Notes under the pieces: model-generated
What the model saw: only the letters and a program-made list of their open reading frames with translations
Told to the model about the DNA's origin: nothing
Databases searched by the model: none
Shown: one piece after another, positions 27,088-35,648 of the stretch
Position numbering within the stretch: position 1 is the stretch's first letter
How the letters are laid out: each line of letters begins with the position of its first letter
Position numbers and translations under genes: made by a program
Assembly (NCBI RefSeq): GCF_026627445.1
Contig: NZ_JAPNLJ010000026.1
Location: 47,933 to 111,932, forward strand
From: Streptomyces sp. H27-H1
Lineage (GTDB): Bacteria > Actinomycetota > Actinomycetes > Streptomycetales > Streptomycetaceae
Direction: 5' to 3'
Length of the DNA: 64,000 nucleotides

Positions 27088-29436
27088 CTACTTCCGCATG
27101 ATGGCCGGCTCGTGGCGGCGCAGCACCCTGCCGACCAGGAAGCCGAACAGCCCGGACAGGACGGCCAGCATCCCCACCTCGCGGAGCCACAGGCCGGGTT
27201 TGTGGTCGAACAGCGGGTCCTGGGTGATCTTGCCTGGCACGATGGCGCCGATGTCGATGGTGGCCGACATCGCGCCCATGGCCCACCGGGCCGGCACGAA
27301 CCAGGCCAGCTGCTCGATGACGGGGACCCCGGTGAGTTTCAGCAGGGAGCCGCAGAAGACCACCTGGACGATGGTGAGCAGGACCAGCAGCGGCATGGTG
27401 ACCTCTTCCTTGCTCACCAGTGCGGAGATCAGCAGTCCGAGCACCATGGCGGTGACGGACAGCAGGGCGACGACGAGGGTGATCTCGATCAGTGGGGGCA
27501 GGAAGAGGCCCTTGCCCTTGGGGGCGTTGGTCTTGACTCCGGCGAGGCCGACCACGGTGAGGACCACGGCCTGGCCGACGGTGATCGCGCCGAGGACCAC
27601 CACCTTGGACATCACGTAGGCAGACCGGGACAGCCCCACGGCGCGTTCGCGCTGGTAGATGACGCGTTCCTTGACGAGTTCGCGCACGGCGTTGGCCGCT
27701 CCGGTCAGGACTCCGCCCACGCACAGGATGAACAGGGCGTTGAGCGCCGTCTCGGCGTTGAGTTCGCTGCCGGCCAGTGCGCGGGCCATGGCTCCCATGA
27801 CGAAGGGCAGGGCGACCATGATGATCAGGAAGGTGCGGTCGGCGCTGAGCACGGCGGCGTACCGGCGGATCAGGGTGGAGAGCTGGGAGAACCAGCTCTG
27901 GGCCTTGGGCGGTGGCTTCGGCGGGATGCCGGCCGCCTGTCCGGCGGGCCCCGTGAGCGGGACCCGGCCGGCGACGTCCACGTAGCGGCGGTGCAGCGGC
28001 GAGGCCCGGTGCTCCCCGGCCCAGTCGCGGTCGCGGTCGTTCTCGAAGGCCTCGAACGCCTCGGGCCACTGCTCGAAGCCGAAGAATCCGAGGGCCTCGT
28101 CGGGAGGGCCGTAGTAGGCGATGCGCCCGCCGGGCGCGAGGACCAGGAGGCGGTCGCAGACGCTCAGGTTGAGCACGCTGTGGGTCACCACGATGACCGT
28201 GCGGCCGTCGTCGGCGAGTCCGCGCAGCATGTTCATCACCGAGCGGTCCATGCCCGGGTCGAGCCCGGAGGTGGGCTCGTCCAGGAAGAGCAGGGAGGGT
28301 TTGGTCAGCAGTTCCAGGGCGACGGAGACGCGTTTGCGCTGGCCGCCGGAGAGGCTGTGGATGGGCAGGTCGGCGCGTTGCTGGAGGCCGAGTTCGCCGA
28401 TCACCTCGTCGACGCGGGCCTCGCGCTCGGCCTTGGCGGTGTCCTGCGGGAAGCGCAGTTCGGCGGCGTAGACGAGGGCGCGGCGGACGGTGAGCTGCGC
28501 GTGCAGGATGTCGTCCTGCGGGACGAGGCCGATGCGGCTGCGCAGTTCGGCGTAGTCCTTGTAGAGGTCGCGGCCGTCGTACAGGACGGTGCCGTGGTCG
28601 GCGGGGCGCAGGCCGGTCAGGGCGCCGAGCAGGGTGGACTTGCCGGCGCCGCTGGGGCCGACCACCGCCAGCAGGGAGGTGGCTCCGACGGGGAAGGAGA
28701 CGTGGTCGAGGAGGGTCTTGCGGCCGTGGTCCACGGTCACGCCGAGGCCTTGGACGTCGAGGGAGACCTGACCGGTGTCCACGTACTCCTGCAGCTGGTC
28801 GCCGACCAGGCAGAAGGCGGAGTGGCCGATGCCGACGATGTCGCCCTCGCCGATGGAGGCGGGCCGGGTGAGGCGGGCGCCGTTGAGGTAGGTGCCGTTG
28901 TGGCTGCCGAGGTCGGCGATCTCGTACCTGCCATCGGGCAGGGCGCGCAGCTCGGCATGGTGGCGGGAGATCACGAGGTCGTCGACGACGAGGTCGTTGT
29001 CGGGTGCGCGGCCGATCCGGACGGCGGCCTGGGCGGACAGCGCGCGGACCGAGGTCGGCTGCCGGAAGGTGCTGGTCATGTCCGGGCGGGAGACCGAGGA
29101 GGGACCGGAGGGGGCGACGGGTTCGGCGAAGCGGACGCGCGGGCCGTCGGCGGCGCTGCCGAAGCGCAGCTCGCTGCCGACGCCGACCGCCCACTCGTGG
29201 ACGCGGTGGCCGTCGATCCACGTGCCGTTGGTGCTGTCCTCGTCCTCCACCGTCCAGTGGTCGCCGTCCGGGCGCAGCACCGCGTGGTGCCAGGAGACGC
29301 GGGCGTCGTCGAGGCAGATCTCGCAGAGGGGGTCCCGGCCGACGTTGTACGTCCGGCGCGGGCTCATCGCGGTGGAACCCCTGTCCGTTTCCAGGAGGAG
29401 TTCTGGCGCGGTCGGCACACCGGGGCGCTGGACCAT
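27088..29436 (-). CDS. Double-FHA ABC exporter (Rv1747-like, ATPase fused to ABC2 membrane domain)
   Basis: 782 residues. Two FHA domains (about 25-105 and 140-225; both with GR..., SxxHA and NGT motifs) read phosphothreonine. The ATPase follows (about 245-470): Walker A GPSGAGKST with K266, LSGGQRKRVSV, LLFLDEPTSGLDP. An ABC2-type membrane domain with six helices fills 520-782. This is the architecture of M. tuberculosis Rv1747, which is controlled by kinase phosphorylation of and binding to its FHA domains. The ATG at 29436 is preceded by a GGGAAATTTTCCC palindrome. It heads a three-gene operon with the SH3-like protein and the kinase. Confidence 0.92.
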   Translation of the reverse strand: MVQRPGVPTAPELLLETDRGSTAMSPRRTYNVGRDPLCEICLDDARVSWHHAVLRPDGDHWTVEDEDSTNGTWIDGHRVHEWAVGVGSELRFGSAADGPRVRFAEPVAPSGPSSVSRPDMTSTFRQPTSVRALSAQAAVRIGRAPDNDLVVDDLVISRHHAELRALPDGRYEIADLGSHNGTYLNGARLTRPASIGEGDIVGIGHSAFCLVGDQLQEYVDTGQVSLDVQGLGVTVDHGRKTLLDHVSFPVGATSLLAVVGPSGAGKSTLLGALTGLRPADHGTVLYDGRDLYKDYAELRSRIGLVPQDDILHAQLTVRRALVYAAELRFPQDTAKAEREARVDEVIGELGLQQRADLPIHSLSGGQRKRVSVALELLTKPSLLFLDEPTSGLDPGMDRSVMNMLRGLADDGRTVIVVTHSVLNLSVCDRLLVLAPGGRIAYYGPPDEALGFFGFEQWPEAFEAFENDRDRDWAGEHRASPLHRRYVDVAGRVPLTGPAGQAAGIPPKPPPKAQSWFSQLSTLIRRYAAVLSADRTFLIIMVALPFVMGAMARALAGSELNAETALNALFILCVGGVLTGAANAVRELVKERVIYQRERAVGLSRSAYVMSKVVVLGAITVGQAVVLTVVGLAGVKTNAPKGKGLFLPPLIEITLVVALLSVTAMVLGLLISALVSKEEVTMPLLVLLTIVQVVFCGSLLKLTGVPVIEQLAWFVPARWAMGAMSATIDIGAIVPGKITQDPLFDHKPGLWLREVGMLAVLSGLFGFLVGRVLRRHEPAIMRK

Positions 29437-29437
29437 G

Positions 29438-29450
29438 GGGAAATTTTCCC
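29438..29450. promoter_or_regulatory. Perfect palindrome immediately upstream of the FHA-ABC start
   Basis: GGGAAATTTTCCC is a 6+1+6 palindrome one base before the start codon. It is the only AT-centred block in this GC-rich region and could be an operator or part of the 5' leader. Confidence 0.4.
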
Positions 29451-29504
29451 ACGATCCGGGCCGCCCGGCATAACCGCAGGTCAGAATGGGCTTATAGGTA
29501 ATGA

Positions 29505-29519
29505 CAACGGTCCCCGTTG
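29505..29519. promoter_or_regulatory. Inverted repeat in the FHA-ABC / cation-efflux divergent region
   Basis: CAACGG-TCC-CCGTTG is a perfect 6-bp inverted repeat preceded by TGA, giving TGACAACGG. It is loosely like a Zur half-site. It lies about 143 bp upstream of the efflux gene and 69 bp upstream of the FHA-ABC gene. Confidence 0.35.
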
Positions 29520-29574
29520 CAGCCTTTGCCCATCTTCGCGAGGTGCGCTTCACTTCAGGCGGTACGCATGGCAA

Positions 29575-29640
29575 GCGATACGCGTCGAAAGCGACACGTT
29601 CGAAATGCGACACGTCCGGAAGCGGAATCCAAGCGACACG
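29575..29640 (+). repeat. 16-bp tandem repeats upstream of the cation-efflux gene
   Basis: Octamers GCGATACG (29575), GCGACACG (29591) and GCGACACG (29607) are spaced exactly 16 bp apart; the first two units share TCGAAA after the octamer. A fourth GCGACACG is at 29633, 26 bp on. The array ends 22 bp before the ATG and probably includes or touches the promoter. Confidence 0.65.
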
Positions 29641-29661
29641 CCACGACTCACGGGGGACACC

Positions 29662-30729
29662 ATGAGCGCGCACGACCACGCGCAGCACGACACCGACGGC
29701 GTCGACGCCCTCGGCAGCGACGGGCACGGCGGCCACGAGGGACATGAGGGGCCTGGCCACGGCCACGCGGGTCACAGCCACGGTGTCGCCGCCGACGCCG
29801 ACCGGCGCTGGCTCGGCATCGCCCTCGGCCTGATCGCGGGCTTCATGGCCGTCGAAGTGGTCATCGGCGTAATGGCGCACTCCCTGGCCCTGATCTCCGA
29901 CGCCGCGCACATGCTGACGGACGCCGTCTCGATCGTCCTCGCGCTGATCGCGATGCGGCTGGCCGCCCGGCCGGCGCGCGGTGGTTTCACGTTCGGCCTC
30001 AAGCGGGCGGAGATACTCTCCGCCCAGGCCAACGGCCTCACCCTGCTGCTGCTGGCGGTCTGGCTCGCGTACGAAGCCGTACGGCGACTGCTGGATCCAC
30101 CACCGGTGGAGGGCGGGCTGGTGCTGGTGACGGCGCTCGCGGGCATCGTCGTCAACATCGCGGCGGCCTGGTGCATCTCCAGGGCGAACCGCACCTCCCT
30201 GGCCGTGGAGGGCGCCTACCAGCACATCCTCAACGACCTGTTCGCCTTCATCGGCACCGCCGTCGCCGGCCTGATCGTGCTCACCACCGGATTCCGGCAG
30301 GCCGACTCGATCGCCTCGCTCGTCGTGGTCGTCCTGATGCTCAAGGCGGGCTACGGACTGGTCCGCGAGTCCGGCCGGATCCTGCTGGAGGCCGCCCCGG
30401 CCCACGTGGACCCCGACACGGTCGGCGACCGCCTGGTCGGGCAGCCTCCGGTCACCGAGGTCCACGACCTGCACATCTGGACCATCACCTCCGGGCAGGC
30501 CGCGCTGTCCGCGCACGTGCTGGTGGCCCCGGAGGGCGACTGCCACGCCGTGCGCCGGGACCTGGAGGCCCTGCTGTCCAAGGAGTACGGGATCACGCAC
30601 ACCACCCTCCAGGTGGACCACGCCCACGATTCCCTCCTCACGGTCGGCCGTCCGGGCGAGGACCCGGTGGACACGCACTGCTCGGACGCCCACGGCCCGG
30701 TCCACCGCCAGGGCCCGCACGACCACTGA
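29662..30729 (+). CDS. Cation diffusion facilitator (Zn/Co/Cd efflux, ZitB/CzcD type)
   Basis: 355 residues. A His-rich N-terminus (HGGHEGHEG, GHGHAGHSH) precedes six membrane helices. Metal-site residues are visible in TM2 (SDAAHMLTD) and TM5 (YQHILNDL), each with the HxxxD motif of zinc transporters. A cytoplasmic domain (about 225-310, VHDLHIWTITSGQAALSAHV) and a His-rich tail (HGPVHRQGPHDH) follow. It exports divalent metal by proton antiport. In S. coelicolor the zinc exporter zitB is activated by Zur; the repeat array upstream of this gene suggests comparable metal control. GGGGA lies 5-6 nt before the ATG. Confidence 0.92.
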   Translation: MSAHDHAQHDTDGVDALGSDGHGGHEGHEGPGHGHAGHSHGVAADADRRWLGIALGLIAGFMAVEVVIGVMAHSLALISDAAHMLTDAVSIVLALIAMRLAARPARGGFTFGLKRAEILSAQANGLTLLLLAVWLAYEAVRRLLDPPPVEGGLVLVTALAGIVVNIAAAWCISRANRTSLAVEGAYQHILNDLFAFIGTAVAGLIVLTTGFRQADSIASLVVVVLMLKAGYGLVRESGRILLEAAPAHVDPDTVGDRLVGQPPVTEVHDLHIWTITSGQAALSAHVLVAPEGDCHAVRRDLEALLSKEYGITHTTLQVDHAHDSLLTVGRPGEDPVDTHCSDAHGPVHRQGPHDH

Positions 30730-30819
30730 GCGGCGCCCGCGCCGCCCTGCAGGCCGCCCGGCAGGCCGCCCGCGCCGGCGCCGAAGGGCGCGTGCGGTGC
30801 AAGGCGGCCCCGGCGGGGC

Positions 30820-31326
30820 ATGCATGAGGCCATGACCGCGAAGCGCAGTGCCGGACTGCTCCTGTTCCGCTTCCGCCGACCGCCCGGGACCGATACCGCG
30901 GCCGGGGTGGAGATTCTGCTCGGCCACATGGGCGGCCCTCTCTGGGAGCGCCGGGACGCCGGCGCCTGGGCCATCCCGAAGGGCGAGTACGGGCCGGAGG
31001 AGACCGCGCGCGACGCGGCCCGCCGGGAGTTCGAGGAGGAGATCGGGCTGCCGCCGCCGGAAGGTCCGTACCTGCCGCTGGGTGAGGTGCGGATGATCGG
31101 CGGGAAGCTGGTGACCATCTGGGCGGTACGGGCGGACCTGGATCCGGCGCTCGCGGTGCCCGGCACGTTCACCATGGAGTGGCCGCCGAAGTCGGGGCGG
31201 ACGGCGGAGTTCCCCGAGCTGGACCGGGTGGAGTGGTTCGCTCCCCAGGTGGCCAGAAACAAGCTGGTGGTGTCTCAGATTCCTTTCCTGGAGAGGCTGT
31301 TGGAGCTTCTCAGGAACCAGGGTTGA
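30820..31326 (+). CDS. Nudix hydrolase, PKGE type (diadenosine-polyphosphate-like)
   Basis: 168 residues. The Nudix box is complete: GEYGPEETARDAARREFEEEIG. The preceding SAGLLLFRF, LGHMGGPLWERRDAGAWAIPKGE pattern is that of the subgroup that often cleaves diadenosine polyphosphates or inositol pyrophosphates. Two start codons are possible (ATG 30820, ATG 30832); GGCGGGG before the first favours it. It lies 90 bp after the efflux gene with a small GC hairpin (30730-30745) between, so separate transcription is possible. Confidence 0.88.
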   Translation: MHEAMTAKRSAGLLLFRFRRPPGTDTAAGVEILLGHMGGPLWERRDAGAWAIPKGEYGPEETARDAARREFEEEIGLPPPEGPYLPLGEVRMIGGKLVTIWAVRADLDPALAVPGTFTMEWPPKSGRTAEFPELDRVEWFAPQVARNKLVVSQIPFLERLLELLRNQG

Positions 31327-31338
31327 CCCGACCTTTAC

Positions 31339-31374
31339 TTGCCAACAAACCCCACCTGCATGGACATTGCACGT
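31339..31374 (+). promoter_or_regulatory. Leaderless promoter of the UPF0261 gene
   Basis: -35 TTGCCA (31339-31344), an 18-bp spacer and -10 GACATT (31363-31368) lie 6 nt before the ATG at 31375. It fixes that ATG as start rather than the upstream ATG at 31360. Confidence 0.5.
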
Positions 31375-32631
31375 ATGACGAACGTCGTGCTGGTGGGAAC
31401 CCTGGACACCAAGGGTGTGGAGTACGGCTGGCTGCGCGAGAGGCTGCTGCGCGCCGGCGTCGAAGTGATCACGGTTGACACGGGAATCATGGACGAGCCC
31501 CGGGTGCCCGCCGACGTGCCGCGTGAAGCGGTGGCGCGGGCCGCGGGAACGGAACTGTCCGAGCTGCGCGCGGCCGCCGACCGGGGTGCGGCCGTGACCA
31601 CGATGGCCCGGGGCGCCGAAGCGACCCTGTTACGCCTGCACGCCGAAGGGCGGCTGCACGGAGTGCTCGCGATCGGCGGCAGCGGCGGGACCTCCATCGC
31701 CACGCGGGCGATGCGCGCGCTGCCGCTGGGCGTGCCGAAGGTGATGGTCTCCTCGATGGCGTCCGGGGACGTGGCCCCGTACGTCGGATCGGCGGACATC
31801 ACGATGATGTACAGCGTCGTGGACATCGCGGGGATCAACAGCATCTCCGAGCCGGTCCTGGCCAATGCCGTCGCGGCCGTCGCCGGTATGGCCGGGGCCT
31901 TCGAACGCGCCTCCCTCGAACTGCGGCAGCCGGCCCGGCTGGGCGCGGGGGCCCGTCCGCTGATCGCGGCGAGCATGGCGGGCGTGACCACGCTCGGCGT
32001 GGACGCGGCCCGGGAACGGCTGACCGAACTCGGCTACGAGGTACTGGTCTTCCACGTCAGCGGGACCGGCGGCCGGACCCTGGAGACGCTGGCCGGCCAG
32101 GGGATCTTCGCGGGGGTACTCGACCTCACCCTCAGCGAGCTCGCCGACGACCTGTGCGGCGGCATCCTCACCGCCGGGCCCGACCGGCTCAGCGCCGCCG
32201 GGCGGGCCGGGATTCCGCAAGTGGTGAGCCTGGGGGCGCTGGACATGGTGAAGTTCGGCCCGCTGGAGAGCCTGCCGGAGCGGGTCCGCTACCGCCGGGT
32301 CCGCGTCCACAACCCCTCGATCACGGTGATCCGTACGACCGAGGCCGAGTGCACGGAGCTCGGCCGCCGCGTCGCCGCGAAACTCCGTGCGGCCACCGGC
32401 CCCACGGCCGTCTGCGTACCCCTGCGCGGACTGTCCACGCTCGGCGCCCCGGGCGGCCCCTACCATGACCCCGACGCCGACGGGGCGCTGTTCTCGGCGC
32501 TGCGCGACGGGCTGCGGGGCAGCGCCGCCCGGCTCTACGACTACGACACCCACATCAACGATCCGGACTTCGGGCGGGCGGCGGCCGACCGGCTGCACGC
32601 CATGATCGGGGCGCGGGCCGCGGCGGCCTGA
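31375..32631 (+). CDS. UPF0261 / Tm-1-like ATP-binding protein
   Basis: 418 residues with the two-lobed Tm-1-like fold. Conserved parts: VVLVGTLDTKGVEYGWLRERL at the start, GVLAIGGSGGTSIATRAMRALPLGVPKVMVSSMASGDV in the first lobe, and GTGGRTLETLAGQGIFAGVLDLTLSELAD in the second. Plant Tm-1 homologues bind ATP and inhibit tobamovirus replication; bacterial members have no settled function, though some sit in pathways for degrading sugar acids. It is transcribed alone here. A TTG at 31339 in frame is part of the -35 box, not a start. Confidence 0.85.
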   Translation: MTNVVLVGTLDTKGVEYGWLRERLLRAGVEVITVDTGIMDEPRVPADVPREAVARAAGTELSELRAAADRGAAVTTMARGAEATLLRLHAEGRLHGVLAIGGSGGTSIATRAMRALPLGVPKVMVSSMASGDVAPYVGSADITMMYSVVDIAGINSISEPVLANAVAAVAGMAGAFERASLELRQPARLGAGARPLIAASMAGVTTLGVDAARERLTELGYEVLVFHVSGTGGRTLETLAGQGIFAGVLDLTLSELADDLCGGILTAGPDRLSAAGRAGIPQVVSLGALDMVKFGPLESLPERVRYRRVRVHNPSITVIRTTEAECTELGRRVAAKLRAATGPTAVCVPLRGLSTLGAPGGPYHDPDADGALFSALRDGLRGSAARLYDYDTHINDPDFGRAAADRLHAMIGARAAAA

Positions 32632-32767
32632 CGCCCGCTCCCCCTCTCTTCCCCACCCGGAGCGCGGGACGGGGAACCGGCGGTGGCGCAAATGTGTCCC
32701 AGGTGGTGGCCGGTCCCCTGGGACGACCGGCTCCGGGGCGCGGTCACGCCACGGCAAGGGGGAAGGC

Positions 32768-34387
32768 ATGAACGGCGTGTGGTCGGTTCCCGGTTACTCG
32801 GAGGTCCGCGAGCTCGGTTCGGGCGCCAGCGGCCGCGTGGTGCTCGCGGTCCACGAGGGCACCGGCACGGCCGTCGCGGTGAAGTACCTGAACGACCGGA
32901 TGCTCGAGAACCCGGTCTTCGTCCGGGAGTTCCGGGCTGAGGCCCAGCTCCTCGGCGATCTGCGCTCCCCGTACGTGGTCGGGCTGTACGAGTACGTCCA
33001 GGCGCCCGGCGGCGCCGCCATCGTGATGGAGCTCGTGGACGGCGTCGCACTGAACGCCCTGCTGGGGCAGTGCGGACGGACCGGACCCGAGGCGGCGCTG
33101 GTGCTGCTGAAGGGCTCCCTGCTGGGGCTGGGCGACGCGCACCGGGCCGGTGTGGTCCACCGGGACTACAAGCCGGCGAACGTACTGGTCTCCGCCGACG
33201 GCACGTCCAAGCTGGTCGACTTCGGCATCGCCACCCCCCTCGGCACGACCCCCGGGGCGGCGGGCACGCCCGCGTACATGGCCCCGGAGCAGTGGCAGGG
33301 CCGGCCCGCCTCGCCCGAGGCCGACGTGTACGCGGCGACGGCGACCTTCTTCGAGTGCCTGACCGGCCGCAAGCCCTACGACGGGCAGAACTTCGCGGAG
33401 CTCGCGGTCCAGCACATCGAGGCTCCGGTCCCGGAGACCGAGGCTCCCGAGCCGGTGCGCCCGCTGATCCGGCGGGGACTGGCGAAGGCCCCCGAGCAAC
33501 GGCCGGAGAACGCCGACGCGTTCGTCGCGGAGCTGGAGGCGGTGGCGCTGGCGGCGTACGGGCCCCAGTGGGAGGAGCGCGGACAGCGCAAGCTGGCCGC
33601 GCTGGCGGCCCTGCTGCCGCTGTTGTTCCCCTCGGCGGGCGCACCGGCGCAGGGCGTCACCGCGCTCGCCACGACGACCCTGCCGGCGCCACCCGCGCGC
33701 TGGGCCCCTGGCCGGCGCGGACTGCTCGCGGCCGGGGCTACGCTCGTGCTCGCCCTGGTGGCCGTACTCGGCTCGCAGGCGGCGGGCTCGGAACGGGGCG
33801 GTGCGAGCGCGCTGAACGCGTTCGCGACGTCGAGCGCGTCGGCGCCGGTCGGGTCCGGCCCGGCGCCCGGTCCGGGCCCGTCGGCCTCCCCCACGCCGAC
33901 ACCGACACCCACGCCGACGCCGTCCGTCTCCGCGTCCGTGTCGGCGAGCCCGAGCTACACGATGCCGACACCGACACCGACGCCCACACCGACCTGGACG
34001 GTGACCCAGCCGCCGACCCCCTCCGCGACCCCCACGCCGACCCCGTCCCCGACCCCGAAGGTCACGATCTCCGCGGTGAACGTCCGCTCCTTCCGGCAGA
34101 CGGGCCCGGGGACCACCGAGGCCGTCTTCTCCGTCGACAGCGACGGCGCGGGCCCGTTCAGCCTGGTCGTCGAGTGGTTCACCGGTGATGCCGAGGGCGC
34201 CCTGACCGCCCCCGACGGGCGCCAGACGGTCGAGTTCGGACCCGGGAGCCCTGGTACGACAACCCTCACGCACACCTTCGCGCGGGGCGCGGGCTGCTAC
34301 TGGAGCGTCCGCGCCACCACCAATCCGGCGGCCGCCAACCAGAGTTCCGTCCAGAGCATCTACATCCGGGGGTGCAATCCGGCATGA
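32768..34387 (+). CDS. Membrane-anchored Ser/Thr protein kinase with extracellular domain
   Basis: 539 residues. Kinase domain 1-265: GSGASGRVV loop, Lys39 in AVKYL, HRDYKPANV (D133; Tyr replaces the usual Val/Leu), DFG (D151), APEQ. One membrane helix lies near 318-340 (RRGLLAAGATLVLALVAVLG). Outside, a Ser/Thr-Pro stalk (TPTPTP repeats, about 375-435) leads to a roughly 100-residue beta domain with VNVRSFRQTGPGTTEAVFSV and a single pair of Cys, likely a sensor. AAGGGGGAA is a strong ribosome site. The stop overlaps the next gene (ATGA). Confidence 0.92.
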   Translation: MNGVWSVPGYSEVRELGSGASGRVVLAVHEGTGTAVAVKYLNDRMLENPVFVREFRAEAQLLGDLRSPYVVGLYEYVQAPGGAAIVMELVDGVALNALLGQCGRTGPEAALVLLKGSLLGLGDAHRAGVVHRDYKPANVLVSADGTSKLVDFGIATPLGTTPGAAGTPAYMAPEQWQGRPASPEADVYAATATFFECLTGRKPYDGQNFAELAVQHIEAPVPETEAPEPVRPLIRRGLAKAPEQRPENADAFVAELEAVALAAYGPQWEERGQRKLAALAALLPLLFPSAGAPAQGVTALATTTLPAPPARWAPGRRGLLAAGATLVLALVAVLGSQAAGSERGGASALNAFATSSASAPVGSGPAPGPGPSASPTPTPTPTPTPSVSASVSASPSYTMPTPTPTPTPTWTVTQPPTPSATPTPTPSPTPKVTISAVNVRSFRQTGPGTTEAVFSVDSDGAGPFSLVVEWFTGDAEGALTAPDGRQTVEFGPGSPGTTTLTHTFARGAGCYWSVRATTNPAAANQSSVQSIYIRGCNPA

Positions 34388-35010
34388 GCGTTCCCCACGC
34401 CCCGCAGGGCGAAGACGACTACAGCGCCACCGTCCTCGGCAGCCACTGGATCACCGGGCCGCCCGAGGGCACGGCGCGGACCGTACGTTTCGACGTGCCT
34501 GACGGGCCCGCGCCGGACCGGGTCGAAGGTTCGGTCATGCGCTTCGGACCGGGGGTGACGGCCGCGCTGCCCTTGCCGTTCCCGCTGTCCCCCGGTCCGG
34601 CCCCCCGCCGGCGGCGGAGCGAATGGCGGCGCTACACCCTGGCCGCCGTGATCCTGATCGGGGTCCTCGGCTACCTGTGCTGGCAGCGCTACGGCCCGGC
34701 CCTGGAGGTCGGCGGCGTGGTGGTGTCCGCCGGTCCGGAGGGTCCCGGCTGCGACGGGACCGCCGACGTGGTGGCCGTCGTACGGACCAACGGGCGGCCG
34801 GGAGTACTCACCTACCGCTGGCTGCGCAGTGACGGCACGCGCTCGGAGCAGCTCACCGAGCGGGTGCCCAGCGGCGGGCGGGAGGCCAGGCTGCACCTGT
34901 TGTGGACTTTCCAGGGCTCGGGCACCTACCCGGCGAAGGCGGAACTCGAGCTGATCTCGCCCGTACGGCGGACGGCCGCCGCGGAGTTCACGTACCGCTG
35001 CCGCCCTTAG
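34384..35010 (+). CDS. Membrane partner protein translationally coupled to the kinase
   Basis: 208 residues. A cytoplasmic N-terminus of about 78 residues, one membrane helix (about 84-100: YTLAAVILIGVLGYLCW) and an extracellular domain of about 100 residues with Ig-like beta pattern (VVAVVRTNGRPGVLTYRWLRSDGTRS, WTFQGSGTYPAKAELELISP) and Cys near both ends. The outer domain resembles the sensor region of the kinase just upstream. ATG 34384 overlaps the kinase TGA by 4 bp. The pair probably acts as one signalling unit. The 3' end overlaps the convergent DUF6191 gene by 23 bp. Confidence 0.78.
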   Translation: MSVPHAPQGEDDYSATVLGSHWITGPPEGTARTVRFDVPDGPAPDRVEGSVMRFGPGVTAALPLPFPLSPGPAPRRRRSEWRRYTLAAVILIGVLGYLCWQRYGPALEVGGVVVSAGPEGPGCDGTADVVAVVRTNGRPGVLTYRWLRSDGTRSEQLTERVPSGGREARLHLLWTFQGSGTYPAKAELELISPVRRTAAAEFTYRCRP

Positions 35011-35314
35011 CGGGCATCCGGATCACCGCGCGCCCGCCGTCGAGGCCCACGCGGGAGCGGGGCGGGGCGCCGTCCTCCTCGTCGTCGCGCATGATCAGGG
35101 CGCTCTGCCGTTCTTTGAGCTCGTTCTGCTTGCCCGGCGAGAAGCTCGCGTGCAGTTGCTCGAAGCCGGTCGAGGACATCTGCCCATTGCGGCCGTTCCA
35201 GCGCCAGGGCAGCATGCCGGCGCGGCCCGCGCGTTCGAGCGTGAGGTCGAGGAACGCTATGCCGGTGAGCAGCAGCGCCAGCCCCGGGAGGGTCATGAAG
35301 ACGACGAAGGCCAT
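34988..35314 (-). CDS. DUF6191 small membrane-anchored protein
   Basis: 108 residues: an N-terminal membrane helix (MAFVVFMTLPGLALLLTGIAFLDL) followed by the conserved cytoplasmic part with STGFEQLHASFSPGKQNELKER and DGAPPRSRVGLDGGRAVIRMP. The family is restricted to actinobacteria and has no assigned role. Its 3' end overlaps the kinase-partner gene on the other strand. Confidence 0.82.
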   Translation of the reverse strand: MAFVVFMTLPGLALLLTGIAFLDLTLERAGRAGMLPWRWNGRNGQMSSTGFEQLHASFSPGKQNELKERQSALIMRDDEEDGAPPRSRVGLDGGRAVIRMPAKGGSGT

Positions 35315-35648
35315 GGCCCGACCCTAAGCCCGGTCCTCCTTTCGGCCAACGGCCACGCCCTGGCGACCGGTCCTTCCGGCCGGGGCGATCGGGGCCGTGT
35401 GGCCGAGGCGCGCCCACCCCCGGTCCTGGTTGACTCGAATGTGTTGGCGAGGGCATCAGGGATGCGGCCCTCACGGCACCCTTGCTGCCACGTTCCAGCC
35501 GGCGATACACCCCAACGGAACGTGGCTGTCCCGCACGGATGCCAAGTCCGCGCGGGAGGCCCGCAGCTGCTTTGGGGAGTGGCTGCGGGCCATCTTGCAT
35601 GCCCGGCCCCGGCGGGCACCCCGGCCCCAGGGCCGGAGCCCCTCCCTT
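35315..35648. other. 334-bp interval without a supportable gene
   Basis: No reading frame here shows convincing protein character. A 40-codon minus-strand frame (35471-35593) contains SVRDSHVPLG, faintly like the VRDSK-P-G motif of DUF397 proteins, so it could be a gene fragment. The interval otherwise has no clear hairpin or repeat. Confidence 0.3.

Noticed and set aside
35471..35593. A 40-codon minus-strand frame faintly like DUF397 (VRDSHVPLG)
   Set aside because: The similarity is limited to one short motif and the rest of the domain is absent; too weak to call a gene.
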